The position numbers were made by a program, and so were the translations under genes. 64,000 bases of DNA from Pelobacter seleniigenes DSM 18267. GTDB taxonomy: Bacteria > Desulfobacterota > Desulfuromonadia > Desulfuromonadales > Geopsychrobacteraceae. The notes under the pieces were generated by a model that was not told where the DNA came from, ran no database searches, and saw only the letters and a list, made by a program, of their open reading frames with translations. The stretch covers positions 198,501-262,500 of the forward strand of contig NZ_JOMG01000002.1 in the NCBI RefSeq assembly GCF_000711225.1, read 5' to 3'. Below are positions 56,972 to 64,000 of this stretch, one piece after another (the first letter of the stretch is position 1; the number at the start of each line of letters is the position of its first letter).

Positions 56972-58017
56972 TGATTGGTCATCCGTACCAGTTCATCCAG
57001 CGTCGCTTTGGCTCCGCCGCTGTCAAGGGCCGCACTGGCCAGCTCGATGCCGGCGTCGACATCTCCAGCGAGGCCGGCGGCAACCAGGGCGTAACTGCTG
57101 TTCAGTACGACAATATCCCGCTTCGGACCACGCTCGCCGGTCAGAATGGCGTTGACGATCCGGGCATTTTCTTCCGCATCCCCGCCCTGCAGCTCCTCCA
57201 GCCGACAGCGCCGGAAACCGAACTGTTCCGGCTCGATGGATTGCACTTCGACGGTATTGCCGCTGATAGCAGCGACCAGGGTCGGCCCGGTCAAGGTGAT
57301 TTCATCCATCCCATCATTACCATGGACCACAAAGCCCCGCCGACACCCAAGATTCAACAGGACCTTGGCCAGCGGCTCAACCAGGTCCTTACGGAACACT
57401 CCGAGCACCTGGCGATTGGCTCCGGCCGGGTTGGTCAAAGGCCCGAGGATATTGAAAATAGTGCGGATACCGATCTCGCGGCGTGGCCCGATGGCGTATT
57501 TCATAGCCCCGTGCAGAGCCGGAGCAAACAGGAACCCGACACCAATCTTTTCGATGCATTCAGAAACCTGCTCCGGCGCGATATCCAGCTTCACCCCGAG
57601 CTTTTCCAGAACATCGGCACTGCCGCAGGATGAAGACACACTGCGGTTGCCGTGTTTAGCCACCTTGCCGCCGCAGGCTGCCACGACCAGAGCGACCGTG
57701 GTCGAAATATTGAAACTGCGGGTTCCGCTACCGCCGGTCCCGCAGGTGTCCAGAATCGTTTCCCGATCCAGGTTGATGTCATCGCGATCAATATCAACCA
57801 CATCGCCCACCCGAATCGGCGTCGCCCGGGAGCGCATCACCCTGGCGGCACCGACGATTTCAGGGATGGTTTCCCCTTTCATCCGTAGCGCGGTCATGAA
57901 GGCGCCGATCTGCGCCGGGGTCGCCTCTCCGCCCATGATCTGATCCATGGCATCGATCATTTCCAGCTCAGTGAGGTCCTGGCGTTCCACCAGCTTGGCA
58001 ATGGCTTCCTTGATCAT
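56968..58017 (-). CDS. trpD: Anthranilate phosphoribosyltransferase
   Basis: A 349-residue enzyme that joins anthranilate to PRPP in the second step of tryptophan synthesis. Substrate-binding loops are [33 protein letters not shown] and [34 protein letters not shown] follows. I chose the ATG at 58017 because GGAG lies about nine bases upstream; an ATG at 58032 is also open. It is the first trp gene here: trpE and trpG are not upstream. Confidence 0.96.
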   Translation of the reverse strand: MIKEAIAKLVERQDLTELEMIDAMDQIMGGEATPAQIGAFMTALRMKGETIPEIVGAARVMRSRATPIRVGDVVDIDRDDINLDRETILDTCGTGGSGTRSFNISTTVALVVAACGGKVAKHGNRSVSSSCGSADVLEKLGVKLDIAPEQVSECIEKIGVGFLFAPALHGAMKYAIGPRREIGIRTIFNILGPLTNPAGANRQVLGVFRKDLVEPLAKVLLNLGCRRGFVVHGNDGMDEITLTGPTLVAAISGNTVEVQSIEPEQFGFRRCRLEELQGGDAEENARIVNAILTGERGPKRDIVVLNSSYALVAAGLAGDVDAGIELASAALDSGGAKATLDELVRMTNQ

Positions 58018-58489
58018 CTTGCAAGTCTCCATGTGTTAATGGCTGTTTTCAGATGAATGAACCTGGTCAGCCCCGGTCCCCAAATAGTCGAAAGCGTCTC
58101 GGCCAGAAACCAAACGCCTTGAAGCGGCCATCTTGATCCCGTCGTATCTCGGCAACAGCCACCGTTTCCCGTGCAGAGAAAAGTTACGACTCTGTGGCTC
58201 CAGCACGTGGGGAGAGCAGCAATACGCCGCTACGAACAGGGTTTACAGGATCGAGCGCCTCAGAATAACAATCTCAACCTGAAAAATCACCAATAATCAT
58301 TAAATCGCCATCTTCGCACCTGTTCGCGCTCCGGACAGGACCGGCCGTGATGCACGAAACAACCAACAGGGGACAGAAAGCTTCCACAGCGGCGGACTGA
58401 ACGAAAGAGGCGAGAAAAAACAGGGAAAAGGGCCGTTTCCAATCTGAAAACTTATGCGTTGACATCCAGAGTTTCCGGACGCCAACTCT
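58018..58489. other. Gene-free stretch upstream of trpD
   Basis: I see no convincing gene, known RNA or leader peptide with tryptophan codons. Two minus-strand frames at 58274-58485 overlap each other and lack ribosome sites. The trp operon promoter should lie here but no clear -35/-10 pair stands out. Confidence 0.4.
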
Positions 58490-58918
58490 TTAGCCGGCGA
58501 ACTGGGTCAGTTTCCGTTCCGGGTTAAGCCGAGTTTTCTGCCGTTCCAGCCACTCCAGCAGATCACTGGCGTGCAATGGTTTCTCGAAAATCCGGCAGCC
58601 GAGCCGCTCGGCCAGTTCCCGCTCTTCACAACTCCAGGTGCCGGACATGACCGCCTTGTTCTGCAGTGCTCCCTTGCAGCCCCGAAGGCTCTGTTCGGCA
58701 ATAAAATCAAGCCCGCTGACATGGGGCATCCGATTGTCGGTCAGCAGAAAATCACCGCACGCATCATCATGGGGGCAGGGATCGCCCACACTGGAATAGA
58801 CCGGACAAACGGTCGGATCGGAGAAGGCAACAACTTCGTAACCATGCTGTTCAAGCAGCAAGGTCAGGAAATTGCGGCAGGAATCATCATCCTCGATTAT
58901 GATTATCCGTGGCTTCAT
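58490..58918 (-). CDS. Single-domain response regulator with a cysteine-rich insertion
   Basis: A 142-residue receiver-only protein. Acidic residues are at 10-12 (IIEDDDS), the phospho-acceptor is Asp61 in LLTDNRMP, Ser92 takes the threonine place (VMSGTWS), and Lys113 is in FEKPLHA. It is unusual in having a segment at about 37-55 (CPVYSSVGDPCPHDDACGD) with Cys38, Cys48, His50 and Cys54 between strand 2 and strand 3. In total seven to eight cysteines are present. It has no output domain, so it acts through a partner. The histidine kinase is not adjacent. Confidence 0.8.
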   Translation of the reverse strand: MKPRIIIIEDDDSCRNFLTLLLEQHGYEVVAFSDPTVCPVYSSVGDPCPHDDACGDFLLTDNRMPHVSGLDFIAEQSLRGCKGALQNKAVMSGTWSCEERELAERLGCRIFEKPLHASDLLEWLERQKTRLNPERKLTQFAG

Positions 58919-59035
58919 AAGAATTCATCCCTTTGACGACAGGTTTGGTCCGGCGGGCAGCTGATAACAAACCGGCTAAACCCATGGCAGGACAAACAAA
59001 ACCGGGTACAAACAGCTTGCTTATTGATTTTGTCA

Positions 59036-59060
59036 GGCAGAAAAAACTCTTTTTTCTGCC
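59036..59060 (-). terminator. Palindromic terminator-like hairpin
   Basis: A perfect 11-bp stem GGCAGAAAAAA / TTTTTTCTGCC with a three-base loop. It lies 105 bases after the rhombosortase gene and 118 before the receiver gene. It can act on both strands. Confidence 0.65.
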
Positions 59061-59164
59061 CTGCCGGAACAGAATCCTGCTATGGATTTTTCCAATAACC
59101 TGATGGCCGGCAATTGACGACGCCAGATTCATAACACATGATAGCACAATATGGAATAGCTACC

Positions 59165-59839
59165 CTATCGCCTGTCCGTCGGAACCGGATCCGGTCCCGG
59201 CAGTCGGCCACGCGCCAGGACAAGATAACCCAGCAGCCCGCCAACGACACCCCCGGCATGACAGGCCACAATCGGCTGACCAATCTCCCCCAGATGCAAC
59301 CAGCCAAGAAAGGCGCGACCGCTCTGCAACTCCCAGAGCACCTTGGTCAGCAGGCCACAGAACAAGACCGCCCCGCAGCCGCGCTGGCGGCGGTCGGGCA
59401 ACATTTCCAGCAGGCTGACCGCGGCTAGGCCATGGGCAACTCCGGACAGTCCGCACAGTCCGAACTGCTCCAGCTGTGCGGACCCGACCAACGGCAGGGC
59501 CAGGCTTCCGGCAGCACTCGCCAGCACCAGCAGCAAACGCCGCCCGGGCCGCGTTTCATTCAGGCCGGAATAAAGCAGGAGAAAGGCAGTCCCATCAATA
59601 AACAGATGATAACGGCTGACATGTACCCACGGCCAGCTCAGCAGCCGCCACCACTGGCCTGCAGCAACCTCGGCCGGATCAAAAATCAGCCCGCTCGCGG
59701 GAACCCCGGTCACCAGCAAGCCGAGGTTGGGCAGAATCAGCAGGGCGCACCAGCCAACCATCATCCACCGGGCCGCTGACAGCTCGATTCGCAACAGTTT
59801 CCGGTCGGGCCGGACTTTGGGCTCAATAAACATCGACAT
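59165..59839 (-). CDS. rrtA: Rhombosortase-type rhomboid intramembrane serine protease
   Basis: A 224-residue membrane protein with about six helices. The active serine is Ser132 in GLCGLSGVAHGL and the active histidine is His194 in IVACHAGGVVGG. The GLSGxxHG pattern is the rhombosortase mark, which separates it from GlpG-type rhomboids (GxSG without H at +4). Rhombosortases cut GlyGly-CTERM C-terminal signals. The protein gene upstream, 66 bases away, ends with such a signal. I chose the ATG at 59839 because AGGAGA lies six bases upstream; an open frame extends to 59878. Helix count and motif are seen; substrate specificity is inferred. Confidence 0.85.
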   Translation of the reverse strand: MSMFIEPKVRPDRKLLRIELSAARWMMVGWCALLILPNLGLLVTGVPASGLIFDPAEVAAGQWWRLLSWPWVHVSRYHLFIDGTAFLLLYSGLNETRPGRRLLLVLASAAGSLALPLVGSAQLEQFGLCGLSGVAHGLAAVSLLEMLPDRRQRGCGAVLFCGLLTKVLWELQSGRAFLGWLHLGEIGQPIVACHAGGVVGGLLGYLVLARGRLPGPDPVPTDRR

Positions 59840-59905
59840 CACTATCTCCTTATCCGAGCGGAGCAGGCAGAGCAGCAACCGCTCTGCCTGCCGGACTCAC
59901 CACGG

Positions 59906-61945
59906 TCACTGTTGTTTACGCCGCTTTAACCAGGCCACCAGAGGCACCACCAGCAAACCGACCGGGCCACTACCGATTCCCGGGGCGGGGCGATTGCCAA
60001 AAGCCCCTTGTGAATTTCCCTCGGTCGAGGCGGCCGTGGTATCGACCCGGTAACTGGTGACCGGCTGTGCAGCACGCTGCTGCTGGGCAGCCCGTTCCCG
60101 CTGGACCCGTTCGGCGTTGTGCTGTTGCAGACCTTCCCGTTCCAGCACGCCATCATTGACCACCAGCATCGAGGTGTAATCGGTGACCAGGGAATAACGC
60201 AGCCCCAACTCGGTGATCTGCTGGCGCAGCGCTTCGTTTTCCCCCTCGTCGCGCACCTGGGTCATCAACTCATCGATTTTGGCCAGCGCCCAGATCCGTT
60301 CCAACTCAGGATTGTCTCGATCGATTTCAGGCAGAACCGCCCGGGTCTGCCACTGCTGTTGTTGGTCGGAAATCTTCCCGCGCAGGCGAATAGTGACCTC
60401 TCCCGAACCCTGATAGCGGCCGAGCTGCACCAGCTGCTGACCAAGATAAAGGTTGCCCGGTTGTTGCGGCGTCAGATCGGTCACCCGCTCGCCGTCGATA
60501 ACGATTTCGACATCATGCAGGTTCTGGTGCAGCACTTTCGACTTTGCCTGTAGCAGCCGGCCGCTGATATCGTCGGCTGTGGAGATGTTCATGGCAAAGC
60601 CGCCGGACTCCTTGGCCAACCGTTCCAGGAGCGGCTGGTTGGCGCTGTTGCCGATGACCATGGTAAACAGGCGTATGTCATATTTTCTCAACAGCTCCAG
60701 AAAATCCCGCTGTTCGGTCTGGCCGACATTGGCAACCCCGTCGGTCACCAGGATCACCCCGGTGGTCCGATCATTATCAAGCTTGCGATAAGCCTGCTCG
60801 AGCCCGGCGAACAGGTTGGTCCCGCCGCCGGACGGAAGAGCCTTGACCCGGTCGCTCCACTGGCGGACCTGCTCGGGGTCAGCAGCAACATAACCGCTGG
60901 TCAGCTCCTGGGCGCTGTTGTTGAAGGTGATGATGCGGAACCGGTCAGCCGGGCGCATGGCCGCAAGTACGCGACTGACGCCAGCGGTCAGGGTCGCGAT
61001 CTTGTGCCCGCCCATGCTGCCGGAAGTATCGAGGACAAAGGTCCAGTCCACCCCCTCCGCAATCGGCTGCAGATCAGCCGCCGGCGTGACCACCAGCATG
61101 AAAGTGCCGGGTTCTTCCCGTTGCGCCTTGTAAGGGATCAGTTCGATCCGGGCCGGAACCTGATCGTCAAGGCGGTAGTAGAAAACGATATCCCGCCCCA
61201 GGTCGCTCCCTTCGGGACGGTCGATAGTCACGTCGATGAGCGTGCCGCCCCCCTCGTCAGCGGCTACGGTGCTGACCACGGCCTCCTTGTCGAGACCGGG
61301 CAGACGCACATCCTTGATGGGAAAAGCGGACTTGAGCTGCAGATGAAAACTGAACGGCCCGCTCACCCGGTCGTCAACCGACCAGAAAGCGATCCGCTGA
61401 TCATCGACATTCCCTTCCGCCAGGGGGTACAGGTAACGGCCGACATTCTGATCGATGTCCAGCGGCTGATAATAGACCAGCCGTACCCGGATCTCGCTCT
61501 GCGCCGGGATATTGCCGACCCGGACATCGAAGGCCTTATAATCATGCTGTTCCGCCAGGGCGACCTGCTGCCCCTGGGCCTGCTGTTCCGCATAAATCTT
61601 TCGAGCCTGGACCTTCTCTACCACCTCGCCGAGAATTTCCCGGCCCGCGACCCAGAGTGACAGCTCCGACAGGCTCGCCTGCTTCGGCAGCGGAAAGGAG
61701 TAGATCCCTTCAATCGGGCTGGTGCCGCTATTGGCAAAGACCTGGTCGACCTCGGTACGGACAAAGCCGTTGTTGATGGTGACCTCGACCCGGTGGGAGC
61801 GGATCCCCAGTGCGGCATCAGCGCCCGCCCCGATCGGTTTCAGCAAGCCGGCCGCCCACCCCGGGTTGCCACATAGCGCGACCATGATGAGGGTTAACAA
61901 CGGGATGCGGATTCGCTTCATAGTGTGTTTGATGATGCTGAACAT
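59906..61945 (-). CDS. VIT / von Willebrand A surface protein with GlyGly-CTERM-like signal
   Basis: A 679-residue exported protein. A signal peptide (about 1-31, ending GWAAG) is followed by a VIT domain (about 40-165), a middle beta region, and a von Willebrand A domain (about 300-470) whose metal site DTSGSMG begins at Asp306. A Gln/Glu-rich stretch and a Ser/Gly linker come near the end. The last 24 residues are a tripartite sorting signal: a Gly/Pro part (PGIGSGP), a hydrophobic part (VGLLVVPLVAWL) and a basic end (KRRKQQ). AGGAGG is seven bases before the ATG. The rhombosortase gene follows by 66 bases. The VIT-vWA layout resembles other proteobacterial sortase-target proteins. Confidence 0.88.
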   Translation of the reverse strand: MFSIIKHTMKRIRIPLLTLIMVALCGNPGWAAGLLKPIGAGADAALGIRSHRVEVTINNGFVRTEVDQVFANSGTSPIEGIYSFPLPKQASLSELSLWVAGREILGEVVEKVQARKIYAEQQAQGQQVALAEQHDYKAFDVRVGNIPAQSEIRVRLVYYQPLDIDQNVGRYLYPLAEGNVDDQRIAFWSVDDRVSGPFSFHLQLKSAFPIKDVRLPGLDKEAVVSTVAADEGGGTLIDVTIDRPEGSDLGRDIVFYYRLDDQVPARIELIPYKAQREEPGTFMLVVTPAADLQPIAEGVDWTFVLDTSGSMGGHKIATLTAGVSRVLAAMRPADRFRIITFNNSAQELTSGYVAADPEQVRQWSDRVKALPSGGGTNLFAGLEQAYRKLDNDRTTGVILVTDGVANVGQTEQRDFLELLRKYDIRLFTMVIGNSANQPLLERLAKESGGFAMNISTADDISGRLLQAKSKVLHQNLHDVEIVIDGERVTDLTPQQPGNLYLGQQLVQLGRYQGSGEVTIRLRGKISDQQQQWQTRAVLPEIDRDNPELERIWALAKIDELMTQVRDEGENEALRQQITELGLRYSLVTDYTSMLVVNDGVLEREGLQQHNAERVQRERAAQQQRAAQPVTSYRVDTTAASTEGNSQGAFGNRPAPGIGSGPVGLLVVPLVAWLKRRKQQ

Positions 61946-61985
61946 CAGCTGGCCTCCTGTTCATGAATGGGTTTCCCATTCCAAT

Positions 61986-62001
61986 CGCAGGAGCTGTGCC
62001 A
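61986..62001 (-). promoter_or_regulatory. Sigma-54 (-24/-12) promoter for the vWA gene
   Basis: On the minus strand the sequence is TGGCACAGCTCCTGCG. The -24 box is TGGCAC and the -12 box is CTGC (consensus TTGC), and the two invariant GG and GC are 10 bases apart, the exact required spacing. The transcription start would be near 61975, 30 bases before the ATG at 61945. The leader holds a 7-bp inverted repeat (GAATGGG / CCCATTC, 61965-61981). The divergent gene codes for a sigma-54 activator, which supports the call. Confidence 0.75.
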
Positions 62002-62123
62002 GTTTGGATGATAGAGGATAACACCCTTATTTCACAATAATTTGTCCTGAAAAACGGAGGTACTGGCCAGGCGGTGAAAAACTAATTCTGGCATTTTGTG
62101 TCGAAGCGCAGTACATTTTATGC

Positions 62124-63587
62124 ATGAGCGTGATAGAAAAACTCACTTCCGAAGAGCGCCGTTTTTTCGAACTGGTCAGCGCCGCTGCATTCAGCAATCC
62201 CTTCGGCGCAGAACGCGATCGACTGGACGAGCAACTGGCCGGACTGACCGGCGGGTCGCGCCCGCAGTTGCAGGCCGCCATCGCGTCGGTGCGAGAACGC
62301 ATCCGGACCCTACAAAGCGTCGGCAAGGCCAACCTGCCCCTGTACGCTCCCGAGGATCGCAAAGCTCTCGCCCTGGGCCTGCTGTTCGAGCAGTTTCACC
62401 TGTATATTGACCAGTTTGACCGTTTGATCCAAGAGCAGATCAAGGCAGGGGACGAACCTTGTGCGGTGCCGTTTTCGGGGGAGTTGCTGACGCGCCTGCG
62501 GGAGTTCGGCTTCAAGGCCGACGAAGCACGCCACTACTTTGCCTTTTTCTACCAGCTGCGGAGAGCCTTTTTCTTCATCAGCCAACTGGCCGGGACCAGT
62601 CCATCCATGTGCCAGCTGCGCTGCAATCTCTGGAATAATATCTTTACCCACCAGGCGCAGCGCTATGAATCGGCCCTGTGGGACCGGATGGAGGATTTTT
62701 CCACCCTGCTGCTAGGTGAGACCGGAACCGGCAAAGGGGCAGCAGCGGCGGCGATCGGTCGCTCGGGCTATATCCCCTTTGATCCAAAAACCGCCCGCTT
62801 TGCCGAGAGCTTTACCCGTAACTTCATCGCTATCAACCTGTCCCAGTTTCCGGAGAATCTCATCGAGTCGGAATTGTTCGGGCATAAAAAAGGCGCCTTT
62901 ACCGGCGCGGTGGACAATCATCAGGGAATCCTCGCCCGCTGTGTCCCCCATGGAGCGATTTTTCTCGACGAAATCGGCGACGTGACCGTGCCGGTCCAGA
63001 TCAAACTGCTCAAGGTGCTGCAGGAACGCAGCTTCAGCCCGGTCGGCAGTCATGTCAACAAACCGTTTCGCGGCCGGATCATCGCCGCGACCAACCGCCC
63101 CTTGGCTGAATTGCGCCGCCAGGGCAGTTTTCGGGACGACTTCTACTACCGACTCTGTTCCGATGTTATCGAGGTTCCACCCCTGCGCCAACAGCTCGCC
63201 GAAGATCCCGCCTCCCTGGAGCCCCTGTTGAAAAGCGTGCTGCAGCGGATTCTCGGCCAGGCCGAGCCCGATCAGGTGCGGGACATTCGCAGCGCTCTGC
63301 AGCAACATTTACCCAGCAACTACCCGTGGCCCGGCAATGTCCGCGAACTGGAACAGGCGATCCGCCGCACTCTGCTCTCCGGCCGCTACACGGGCGATCC
63401 CTTCGCCACCCCCACCGCCCAGGAGAGCCTGCCGACCCTGGTCGCAGCAGGAGAGCTGAGCGCCCGGCAACTATTGTCCCACTATTGCCGCCAGCTGCAC
63501 CAACGCTACGGCAGCTATGAAGAAGTGGCCCGCAGAACCGGCCTCGACCGCCGCACCGTCAAGAAACATATCCAGGATCAGGACTGA
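62124..63587 (+). CDS. Sigma-54-dependent transcriptional activator
   Basis: A 487-residue bacterial enhancer-binding protein. The N-terminal 190 residues are helical and match no sensory domain I know; there is no receiver, GAF or PAS motif. The AAA core has the Walker A GETGTGKG at residues 198-205, the sigma-54-contacting GAFTGA at 257-262, FLDEIGDVTVPVQIKLLKVLQE as Walker B, and the arginine-finger region FRDDFYYRL. A Fis-like helix-turn-helix ends the protein (YEEVARRTGLDRRTVKKH). It is divergent from the vWA gene with a sigma-54 promoter between, so it probably controls that gene. The signal it senses is unknown. Confidence 0.9.
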   Translation: MSVIEKLTSEERRFFELVSAAAFSNPFGAERDRLDEQLAGLTGGSRPQLQAAIASVRERIRTLQSVGKANLPLYAPEDRKALALGLLFEQFHLYIDQFDRLIQEQIKAGDEPCAVPFSGELLTRLREFGFKADEARHYFAFFYQLRRAFFFISQLAGTSPSMCQLRCNLWNNIFTHQAQRYESALWDRMEDFSTLLLGETGTGKGAAAAAIGRSGYIPFDPKTARFAESFTRNFIAINLSQFPENLIESELFGHKKGAFTGAVDNHQGILARCVPHGAIFLDEIGDVTVPVQIKLLKVLQERSFSPVGSHVNKPFRGRIIAATNRPLAELRRQGSFRDDFYYRLCSDVIEVPPLRQQLAEDPASLEPLLKSVLQRILGQAEPDQVRDIRSALQQHLPSNYPWPGNVRELEQAIRRTLLSGRYTGDPFATPTAQESLPTLVAAGELSARQLLSHYCRQLHQRYGSYEEVARRTGLDRRTVKKHIQDQD

Positions 63588-63626
63588 TCGGCGCCCCTCC
63601 CCCAAAATAACTTTACGGTGCTTCGC

Positions 63627-64000
63627 TCAGGAGCGCCTGACCGCCAGTGCCACATTGGCAACAAAGATCAGCAAAGCCCCGCACCAGCCGGCCAGGGTCA
63701 GGGCGGGTTCGGCGATCAGCAGCGGTCCGAGGATAGCGGCCAGCAGAATTCTGGTCGAGGAGATGATCGAACCTTCCACCGCCGTGACATACAAAAACCC
63801 GTAGGTGATCAGATACTGGCCGAGAATCCCGGCCAGGGCGCAGCTGCCCAGAAAGAACAACTCCGTGGCATCGGGCAGAAAAATCGCCTGATGGAACAGA
63901 CTGAAGATCAGCACCGAGCCCAGCCCGAACATGAAGAACAGAATGGTCTGCGAATCATGATGGCGGCGGCTGACATTCAGGTAAATCATCGCCACCGCCG
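63627..64000 (-). CDS. EamA/DMT-family transporter, C-terminal part
   Basis: The frame is open to the window edge and the 5' part lies beyond base 64000. About 124 residues remain, with four hydrophobic helices. The pattern LAGILGQYLITYGFLYVTAVEGSIISSTRILLAAILG and the closing LLIAEPALTLAGW and LIFVANVALAVRR match the second EamA repeat of DMT transporters. The gene converges with the sigma-54 activator gene with 39 bases between. Substrate unknown. Confidence 0.8.
   Translation of the reverse strand, partial: AVAMIYLNVSRRHHDSQTILFFMFGLGSVLIFSLFHQAIFLPDATELFFLGSCALAGILGQYLITYGFLYVTAVEGSIISSTRILLAAILGPLLIAEPALTLAGWCGALLIFVANVALAVRRS

Noticed and set aside
58274-58485. Minus-strand frames upstream of trpD as a possible leader peptide or gene
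   Set aside because: They overlap in two frames, lack ribosome sites and a tryptophan-codon run, and no attenuator follows.

Overview
The window looks like a chromosomal segment of a Gram-negative, anaerobic deltaproteobacterium of the Desulfuromonadales type (Geobacter / Desulfuromonas / Pelobacter relatives). This is an inference. It rests on an outer-membrane LPS assembly gene (lptD), isoleucine synthesis via citramalate (cimA), a c-di-AMP block (glmM, cdaR, cdaA) run together with folP, ftsH and tilS, a DUF485 plus acetate-type sodium symporter pair, and moderately high GC with many 1-4 nt gene overlaps. No prophage, CRISPR array or intact insertion sequence is visible.

Layout. 1-4600 is a loose patchwork: the end of an alcohol dehydrogenase, a REP-associated transposase remnant, an EamA transporter, a secreted glycine-rich protein, a GNAT enzyme, a glutathione S-transferase broken by one stop codon, a DUF3781 gene and a dispersed palindromic repeat. 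4900-10200 holds trpS, three very small genes, an M48 protease overlapping a U32 (TrhP/YegQ-like) gene, and a methyltransferase. 10300-26800 is plus-strand housekeeping: an envelope lipoprotein, a LysM protein, dprA, smg, topA, trmFO, maf, a YggS-type gene, a phosphoglycolate-phosphatase-like gene, a MATE-like transporter, efp with its modifying enzyme epmA, and the symporter pair. A REPIN-like inverted repeat lies after epmA.

26860-58020 is almost wholly minus strand. Read in the direction of transcription it starts with trpD, trpC, a TrpB2-type trpB, trpF, trpB, a DEAD-box helicase, trpA, accD, folC, lptD, ftsB-like, argS and a SPOR protein. Two CAT-anticodon tRNAs (initiator and elongator Met) follow, then tilS, ftsH, folP, cdaA, cdaR, glmM, pdxJ, acpS, nnr, a CBS protein, tsaE, lysC and cimA. 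The helicase inside the trp cluster, with a terminator-like hairpin before trpA, is an unusual arrangement. trpE and trpG are not in the window.

58490-64000 holds a cysteine-rich receiver protein and the most interesting locus. A sigma-54 activator (62124-63587) is divergent from a VIT/von Willebrand A protein that has a GlyGly-CTERM-like C-terminal sorting signal. A rhombosortase-type rhomboid protease gene follows directly. The vWA gene has a near-consensus -24/-12 sigma-54 promoter facing it. Together these look like a self-contained, regulated, cell-surface protein-processing module. The window ends inside a DMT-family transporter gene.
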